Assembly (NCBI GenBank): GCA_021414005.1
Contig: JAIOPH010000035.1
Location: 97,419-161,418, forward strand
Direction of reading: 5' to 3'
DNA: 64,000 nt
DNA from: Chthoniobacter sp.
GTDB lineage: Bacteria; Verrucomicrobiota; Verrucomicrobiia; Chthoniobacterales; Chthoniobacteraceae
Positions within the stretch are counted from its first letter, which is position 1, and every line of letters starts with the position of its first letter. This document shows, piece by piece, positions 58,901 through 64,000 of this stretch. The notes beneath the pieces are model-generated. The model had not been told where the DNA came from. It saw nothing but the letters and a program-made list of their open reading frames with translations, and ran no database searches. The translations under genes and the position numbers were made by a program.

Positions 58901-60349
58901 TTAAAAGTCTGCGGCTTTCCCCTGGTGTTGTTTTGCCTCGCGCTCCGTCTTGTCGCCTTCGTCGCCCTGCTGCTTCATCCAGGCGTCGAGTTGCACGCGG
59001 AGTCGGGCGACGGTTTCGGCATTTTCAAGCTTTTCGGCGACATTGGTCAGTTCCCAAGGATCGGCTTGAAGATCGTAAAGCTCGGTCGCAGGACGCTTCG
59101 TGTAGCGGGCGGCTTGCTGACGCGCGAAGGCGTCTCCAGCGTCGCCCTTTTGGCGCCATGACTGGAGGATGCCACCGTTGGAGATGGCGTTGCGGAACTC
59201 GGCGTCAGGTTCGAGATTCACGATCATTTTCCACCGGGTGTCGCGCACGGCGCGAGTGCCGTAGGCGGGTGGTCCCTTGATGATGCCAAGTGCGGTGTGC
59301 TCGGCGAATACGTAGTCGCGGAGGTGTTCGGTCCGGCCGAGCAGCACATCGAGGAAACTGCGGCCATCGAAGCCACGATTACCCGTCGCATCGGGGCAGC
59401 CGGTGTCGAGTCTTGCCGGATCGCCGCCCGCCGCCGCGATCAGCGTGGGCAGAATATCCACATACTGCACCAGCGCGGGATTGGTGGTGCCGGGTTTGAT
59501 TTTCCCCGGCCAGCGCGCGATTGCGGCGACACGGATGCCGGGGTCATAACAAGTCCACTTGCTCTGCGGCACGGAACTTCCCTGTTCGCTAACAAACAGG
59601 AACAGCGTGTCCTGCGTGTGACCGGTCCTTTCCAGCAAGCGCAGCACATCACCCACTTCCGTATCCATGCAGGTGACCTCGGCGTAATAGGCGGCGAGTT
59701 CGTTCCGGGTTTCCCTCGTGTCCACAAGGTAGGGAGGCAGCTTGAGTTTCGCGGGCACATAGGCGGATTTGTCCCCCTTGGTCCAGGGGCCGTGTGGCTC
59801 GTGGGTGGCGATGTAGAGGCAGTAAGGTTGCGCCGGATCGGCCTTGATGAACTGTTCCATCGCGACCGTGTCGATTTCGCCGTCGCCAGCCTCTTCACCC
59901 TTGCCGCCCGGTTTCTCGCCGCTCATGGGCAGCATCTTGTCGAATGGATAACTGGCCGGCGGGCCGAAGTGCGTCTTGCCCACGCAGGCGGTGCGGTAAC
60001 CGAGCGGCTTGAGGTGATGCGGAAGGCTCCGGGTGCCCGCCCGAACGTGAGCGTGATTCGGATAAGCGCCGTTGCGAATCGGATACATGCCGGTCAGCAG
60101 CGCCTGCCGGGTGGGTGAACAAACCGCTGCCGGAGAGAAGAACCCGGTGAGTTTCATCCCTTCGCCGGCCAGTCGGTCGAGGTTCGGCGTCCTGGCATCG
60201 GTCCGTCCGCCGAAGCAGGCCACATCATGCCATGTGAGGTCGTCGGCGATGAAGATGACGAAGTTCGGCTTGGCGGTTTGCGGGGCATCGGCGGCCTGCG
60301 TAGTCTGGGTGAGAAGGAGTGCGGTGACGATGGCAAAGGTGGATCTCAT
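58901..60349 (-). CDS. Secreted sulfatase, heparan N-sulfatase-like (CSPTR)
   Basis: 482 residues with a signal peptide (MRSTFAIVTALLLTQTTQAA). FIADDLTWHDVACFGG holds the metal Asp pair; the modification motif is CSPTR at 77-81, with Thr replacing the usual Ser. Overall pattern (TWHDVACFGG, VGKTHFGPP, VSEQGSSVPQSKWTCYDPGIR) is that of N-sulfoglucosamine sulfohydrolase-like S1 enzymes. Secreted; substrate may be an N-sulfated or related glycan. Ends 28 bases before the CSPSR sulfatase gene. Confidence 0.92.
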   Translation of the reverse strand: MRSTFAIVTALLLTQTTQAADAPQTAKPNFVIFIADDLTWHDVACFGGRTDARTPNLDRLAGEGMKLTGFFSPAAVCSPTRQALLTGMYPIRNGAYPNHAHVRAGTRSLPHHLKPLGYRTACVGKTHFGPPASYPFDKMLPMSGEKPGGKGEEAGDGEIDTVAMEQFIKADPAQPYCLYIATHEPHGPWTKGDKSAYVPAKLKLPPYLVDTRETRNELAAYYAEVTCMDTEVGDVLRLLERTGHTQDTLFLFVSEQGSSVPQSKWTCYDPGIRVAAIARWPGKIKPGTTNPALVQYVDILPTLIAAAGGDPARLDTGCPDATGNRGFDGRSFLDVLLGRTEHLRDYVFAEHTALGIIKGPPAYGTRAVRDTRWKMIVNLEPDAEFRNAISNGGILQSWRQKGDAGDAFARQQAARYTKRPATELYDLQADPWELTNVAEKLENAETVARLRVQLDAWMKQQGDEGDKTEREAKQHQGKAADF

Positions 60350-60367
60350 AGGGTTGTAGTGAAGCAG

Positions 60368-62032
60368 TTACTTTGGCGGTGCCGACTTATCCCTTTTCCC
60401 ACCGCCAGTGCTGATATCCGTAAAAGGGGGATGCTCAAAGCGCGGAGGAATTTCCGTGACGCGCGGGTCCTTGGCGCGGGTGAGTTCCTTCATGAGTTGA
60501 TCGGCGAGTTGTTCCTTTTCTTTTATAAAGGCGGTTTGGCCGGCGAGGTTGTTCATCATATCCGGATCTTTGCGGACATCGTAAAGTTCCTCGGCGGGAC
60601 GTTTGCCGAAGGCCTGCTCGTAATACTTCTGTCCCTCGGGTTCATTGCGGTGGGTGATGAGCCAAGCCTTGGTTGGGCTGGCGTCCATGTCGCCAAAGGC
60701 CGTGCCCGTGTTGTTTTGCAGCGCCTCGAACGGCGGAGCCTCGCTGGTGGAAATGCCGGTTGGTGTGCCCATCGGCCACCGGTCGGGCTCAAAGTTGCGG
60801 ATATAGACGTAGCCCGGCGTGCGGAGGGCGCGCATGGGAAAGGGGAGATTGCCCTCGCGGGCGGTACCGAAGTGCCGCTCGCGGCCAGTGATGACCCAAT
60901 CGCGCGTCGGATCAATGGTGCCGCTTTGGCCCGACTGCAGTAGCGGCAGGAGCGAGCGCCCATAGAGATTCTCGGGGGGCTTAACCCCGGCAATCTCCAT
61001 GAAAGTCGGCGCGAGGTCCGGCAGCCGCACAAAGTCATCCACGATGCGCCCGCCTTTGCCGCCGGGCACGCGCATCACTAGCGCGACACTCGTGCCGTGG
61101 TCGTAAAGGTTACATTTGCCCGAAGGCACGCCCGGCATGCCGTGATCGCCACTGATGACGATTAGCGTGTGGGCCGCCTCACCCGTTTCCTCCAGGCGCT
61201 TGAGCAGCGTGCCGACATAGGCATCCACCGCCTGGCACTCACCAAGATAGTCCGCCACGTCCTCCCGCACTTCGGGCACATCGGGGAGAAACTTGGGCAT
61301 TTTACCTTTCAATGAATCGGGATCTATCCCCCAAAGCAGCTTACCCGAACCCTTCACCCACGAGCGATGGGTGGTGGTGGGACCGAAGAAGTAATGCCAC
61401 GGCTTGCCCTTCTCGCGCGCGGCGAGGAAGTCATCAAAGTTCCCTCGGACCTCACTAAGAACTACGTCGCGAGCGTCGGCGACGCTCGTGCCTTTCTGCA
61501 CCATTCGCGCAACGTTGTTTGAAAAACGTTGCGAGAGGCTGCCGCGCTTTTCATAGGCATATTTTTGCCCGCCGAAAGGAGCGTCCGCCGGCGTGCCGGG
61601 ACTCCAGACTTTGTAGCTTTTGCCGATGCTGTAGCCCGAGTCGCGGAGCATGAGCGGGTAAGTGGGGATCGAATCATCCCACACCGCGCCGTTGAGGATC
61701 GCCCCGCGGTTGCAGTTGAAAAAGTAACGTCCCGTCAGTAGCGAACTGCGGCACGGCGTGCAGCTCGGCGCGTTGACGAAGGCATTCCTGAACAGCACGC
61801 CTTCGCGTGCGACGCGATCCACATTCGGCGTTTGGATCACGTCATTCAGCGTCGGGCGTCCATCGAGTCCCTTGTAACAACTGGCATAGCGTCCCCAGTC
61901 GTCGGCGAAGATGAAGAGGATGTTCCAGCGCGGAGCCGAATCGATCGCCGCAGCGACGCCGACATAACTAGGAATGAAGCTCAGCCAAACGAGGAGAACG
62001 CGGAGAATGGTTGGAATCATGGGAGCTGGCAT
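60368..62032 (-). CDS. Secreted sulfatase with non-standard CTPCR motif
   Basis: 554 residues from the ATG at 62032 (MPAPMIPTILRVLLVWLSFI signal). An earlier ATG at 62095 overlaps the previous stop (TGATG), so a longer start is possible but gives an odd long n-region. Core: FIFADDWGRYASCYKG, then APSCTPCRSSLLTGRYFF, where the formylglycine motif is CTPCR (91-95) with a second Cys in place of Ser. VISGDHGMPGVPSGKCNLYDHG supplies the second metal site. C-terminal tail ELYDVRKDPDMMNNLAG is standard. Family S1, N-sulfatase-like. Confidence 0.92.
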   Translation of the reverse strand: MPAPMIPTILRVLLVWLSFIPSYVGVAAAIDSAPRWNILFIFADDWGRYASCYKGLDGRPTLNDVIQTPNVDRVAREGVLFRNAFVNAPSCTPCRSSLLTGRYFFNCNRGAILNGAVWDDSIPTYPLMLRDSGYSIGKSYKVWSPGTPADAPFGGQKYAYEKRGSLSQRFSNNVARMVQKGTSVADARDVVLSEVRGNFDDFLAAREKGKPWHYFFGPTTTHRSWVKGSGKLLWGIDPDSLKGKMPKFLPDVPEVREDVADYLGECQAVDAYVGTLLKRLEETGEAAHTLIVISGDHGMPGVPSGKCNLYDHGTSVALVMRVPGGKGGRIVDDFVRLPDLAPTFMEIAGVKPPENLYGRSLLPLLQSGQSGTIDPTRDWVITGRERHFGTAREGNLPFPMRALRTPGYVYIRNFEPDRWPMGTPTGISTSEAPPFEALQNNTGTAFGDMDASPTKAWLITHRNEPEGQKYYEQAFGKRPAEELYDVRKDPDMMNNLAGQTAFIKEKEQLADQLMKELTRAKDPRVTEIPPRFEHPPFTDISTGGGKRDKSAPPK

Positions 62033-62094
62033 GGCGAAGTGTGCGCCTCGAAAGGGGATCCCATTCCCAGGCTCCGGTTGTTGCTGTGCTCTCA

Positions 62095-63444
62095 TCACTT
62101 GTTCTCCGCTGGTCTTTTGCTGTCACGCATCGGCCAATTTGGATCGTCCGTGTGCGCGGCTTCCATGAGCGATTCCGCTTTTGCCACGAGGTCGGGCTTT
62201 TCTGCAGCGAGGTTTTTCGATTCGGCGGCGTTGGTCGTGAGATCGTAGATCTCGATGGATTTCGACGGCCCATTGCGGAGGGCTTTCCAGCCACCCCAGC
62301 GCACCGCTTGCAGCGACGCGGCTTCATGCAATTCCCAATAGAAATACTCGCGCTTTGGTGCCGGGCCGCCCTTGAGAAACGAAACGAGCGATAAGCCGTC
62401 GAGCTTCGCCTCCGCGGGGATGTTTCCGCCGGAAAGCTCTGCGCAAGTCGGCAGAAAGTCCCAAAACGCCCACGCCTCCTCGCTCACCCTCCCTGCGGGA
62501 ACGGTGCCGGGCCAGCGGGCGAGTGCCGCCTGCCGGAGCGCGCCTTCATACAAGCTGCGTTTGAAGCCGCGCAGTCCATTCGCGGCTTGCTCAAAGCGTT
62601 TTCCGAGCGGCGAATCCGGAGGAAAGGATGAGCCGTTATCGCCCGCGAGCATGATCAGCGTTTGGTCATCCAAGTTGAGTTCCTTTAACAGCGCGAGGAT
62701 GCGGCCCACATCGGTGTCGAGACGCGTGACCATGGCGGCGTAGTTCTTCTCCTGCTCGCTCCACGGCTTGTCCTTGTAAATGCCCTGATCATCAATCTCA
62801 AAATTCCCATGCGGCAGCGTGATGGAGTAATAAAGAAAGAAAGGCCGGTCCTTGTTAGTATTCACGAACTTTAAGGTCTCGTCCGCGATCAGATTCTGCG
62901 CATAGATTTTGCCGTTCTTGCTTTCGAGCGAGAAGCGCTGGTCGTCGTTGTAGAGAAACTTGGGAAAGTAACTGTGCGCGTGGCGCTGGCAGTTGTAGCC
63001 GAAGAAATGATCGAAGCCGAGTTTCAGCGGGCTGCCCGTGGTGTCGAACATGCCCATGCCCCATTTGCCGATGCAGGCGGTGGCATAGCCCTCGCTTTTC
63101 AGCAACCGTGCCACCGTGAACGTCCCCGCTGGCAGCGGCAACTGACCCTCAGCGCCGATCTCGCGGTTCGCGCGAATGGGCGAGTGACCGGTGTGTTGTC
63201 CGATCATCAGGGACGTACGCGACGGTGCGCAGACCGCCGTGCCGCAGTAGGCCTGCGTGTAACGCGTACCCTCACGGGCCATGCGGTCGAGGTTCGGCGT
63301 CTGAATGAGCTTCTGCCCGTAGCAACCCACATCACCCTGCGCGAGATCATCGCTGAGGATGAAAATGATGTTGGGTTTGGCGGACTTTGCGGCCTCCGCG
63401 GCGCGGAGTAGGGCTGGCAAGACCAGCACTAGCGCGACAAGCAT
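62095..63444 (-). CDS. Secreted sulfatase, CAPSR motif
   Basis: 449 residues from the ATG at 63444 (MLVALVLVLPALLRAAEAAK signal); another ATG at 63543 is in frame but gives an Arg-rich, non-signal N-terminus. Core: FILSDDLAQGDVGCYG, CAPSR at 72-76 in TAVCAPSRTSLMIGQHTGH, GKWGMGMFD, and MLAGDNGSSFPPDSP. Tail EIYDLTTNAAESKNLAAE. Type I sulfatase of the arylsulfatase-like S1 group. First of four co-directional sulfatase genes, possibly one transcript (TGATG junction at 62095). Confidence 0.93.
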   Translation of the reverse strand: MLVALVLVLPALLRAAEAAKSAKPNIIFILSDDLAQGDVGCYGQKLIQTPNLDRMAREGTRYTQAYCGTAVCAPSRTSLMIGQHTGHSPIRANREIGAEGQLPLPAGTFTVARLLKSEGYATACIGKWGMGMFDTTGSPLKLGFDHFFGYNCQRHAHSYFPKFLYNDDQRFSLESKNGKIYAQNLIADETLKFVNTNKDRPFFLYYSITLPHGNFEIDDQGIYKDKPWSEQEKNYAAMVTRLDTDVGRILALLKELNLDDQTLIMLAGDNGSSFPPDSPLGKRFEQAANGLRGFKRSLYEGALRQAALARWPGTVPAGRVSEEAWAFWDFLPTCAELSGGNIPAEAKLDGLSLVSFLKGGPAPKREYFYWELHEAASLQAVRWGGWKALRNGPSKSIEIYDLTTNAAESKNLAAEKPDLVAKAESLMEAAHTDDPNWPMRDSKRPAENK

Positions 63445-63539
63445 TGGGCGCAACCGCTTCAGGGAGTGTGTGCGCTCGGCAGCCCGGCGATCGGGCAGGC
63501 GCAGGCGGTGACGAGGGGGAAAGGCGAGGATTTTGGCTT

Positions 63540-63804
63540 TCATCGAGGGAGAAACCCGTCCCACGTCTTCCTGCCCCGCTGCGGAGTGCCGTAAAAATAA
63601 TGGTTGTGCTCCCGAGACGAGATCCGCAGGCATGTCATCCACGATGACCGCGTATTCCAACATCCACGCCAGTCTGTTCTCATTGAGTGCTACTGCCAAT
63701 CTTTCTTCCGGCGGCGGCGGGACTCCCACCCGCGTGCCATCCGGTAAATGCACGTCGGGCGGCAGCTTGATCGTGTCATTCTCCAAGGTGACGGTGATGC
63801 TCAT
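63540..63804 (-). pseudogene. Antitoxin-like gene with a one-base frameshift
   Basis: From the ATG at 63804: MSITVTLENDTIKLPPDVHL then PDGTRVGV, an N-terminal beta-hairpin typical of short antitoxins of PIN-toxin modules. It continues to DDMPADLVS. One base past that point the other frame carries EHNHYFYGTPQRGRKTWDGF and stops at 63540. This is the expected C-terminus (compare the HDHYLHGTPK ending common in the family), so a one-base insertion in a G run near 63620 splits it. The stop would overlap an ATG at 63543 (ATGA), where a toxin gene would normally begin, but no toxin is recognisable. Confidence 0.65.
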
Positions 63805-63869
63805 GGTCCGTAGGGTAGCCGCCGGGGCACGCCTGGGCAAGGCGTCCAATCGTGGGTGGCAAAGGCTTC

Positions 63870-64000
63870 TGACCTGACCCCGTTTGGTGGACAGTTCAAA
63901 ACTATAGTTCGACGGGTTCGTTGATGTGTTGGTTTGTGGTTGTTTGCCGCAGTGGGTTCCCTCCGAATGCCTGCCGCGGCGAGCGGCGCGGGGTTTGGGG
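63870..64000 (-). mobile_element. Possible end of an insertion sequence (IS3-like), running off the window
   Basis: From 63870 the sequence TGACCTGACCCCGTTTGGTG resembles the terminal repeat of IS3-family elements. Just inside is a minus-strand frame ending at 63902 (last residues TTTNQHINEPVEL), which could be a transposase C-terminus. Only about 130 bases are visible, so identity and completeness are uncertain. Confidence 0.35.

Noticed and set aside
63445..63849. N-terminal extension of the CAPSR sulfatase
   Set aside because: The added residues are antitoxin-like and then Arg-rich shadow; the signal peptide starts at 63444.

Overview
The window is GC-rich and densely coded, with most genes in short-overlap operons (ATGA, GTGA or TGATG junctions). 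The gene content points to a Verrucomicrobia/Planctomycetes-type bacterium. The markers are a DUF1549/DUF1553 cytochrome next to a DUF1501 protein, five secreted sulfatases, ThuA-like and EboB-like proteins, and pseudopilins of the planctomycete/verrucomicrobial type. The taxonomy is inferred from gene families only. No rRNA, tRNA or CRISPR array was seen.

Layout. 1-3.8 kb: a gene tail, a ThuA-like secreted protein, an N-acetylmuramoyl-L-alanine amidase, an EboB-like TatD hydrolase with a small partner gene, and a cytochrome b562-like protein. 3.9-8.3 kb: a LolD/MacB-type ABC ATPase and a large FtsX-type permease that carries an in-frame palindromic repeat. 8.3-17.6 kb: a tight minus-strand operon of eight genes (HemN-like radical SAM, chorismate-lyase-like protein, flavin-halogenase-like flavoprotein, PQQ-type beta-propeller, glycosyltransferase, hot-dog thioesterase, membrane protein, PaaK-like CoA ligase) behind a PocR-AraC regulator. 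This looks like an uncharacterised pathway to an aromatic metabolite and is the best candidate for something new. 17.7-26.1 kb: a complete but compact cbb3 oxidase locus (Cys-rich small protein, CcoS-like, CcoN-CcoO fusion, CcoQ-like, short monohaem CcoP, CcoG, a 46-residue protein in the CcoH position, a TauE/SafE-like protein, CcoI). 26.1-29.2 kb: a secreted caspase-like protease with TPRs, divergent from an NlpC/P60-like lipoprotein, then a pseudopilin. 29.2-41.5 kb: an 11-gene surface polysaccharide operon (eight glycosyltransferases, a Wzy-like polymerase, a hexapeptide acyltransferase and an asparagine synthetase). 41.6-50.5 kb: HAD hydrolase, DUF2330 protein, DUF1501 and DUF1553 proteins, and a sulfatase. 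50.5-57 kb: pseudopilin, DUF4956, VTC-domain protein, class A PBP, a frameshifted trmD and an ABC ATPase. 57-64 kb: a fused gene remnant, four consecutive sulfatases, a frameshifted antitoxin-like gene and what looks like the edge of an insertion sequence.

A second theme is short palindromic or tandem repeats between and inside genes. Three copies share GTCATCC-type ends (5.3, 21.3 and 45.4 kb), and at least six other structured repeats occur. Some supply the last codons of genes (the 90-residue protein, trmD), one is translated inside the FtsX permease, and one lies at the trmD frameshift.
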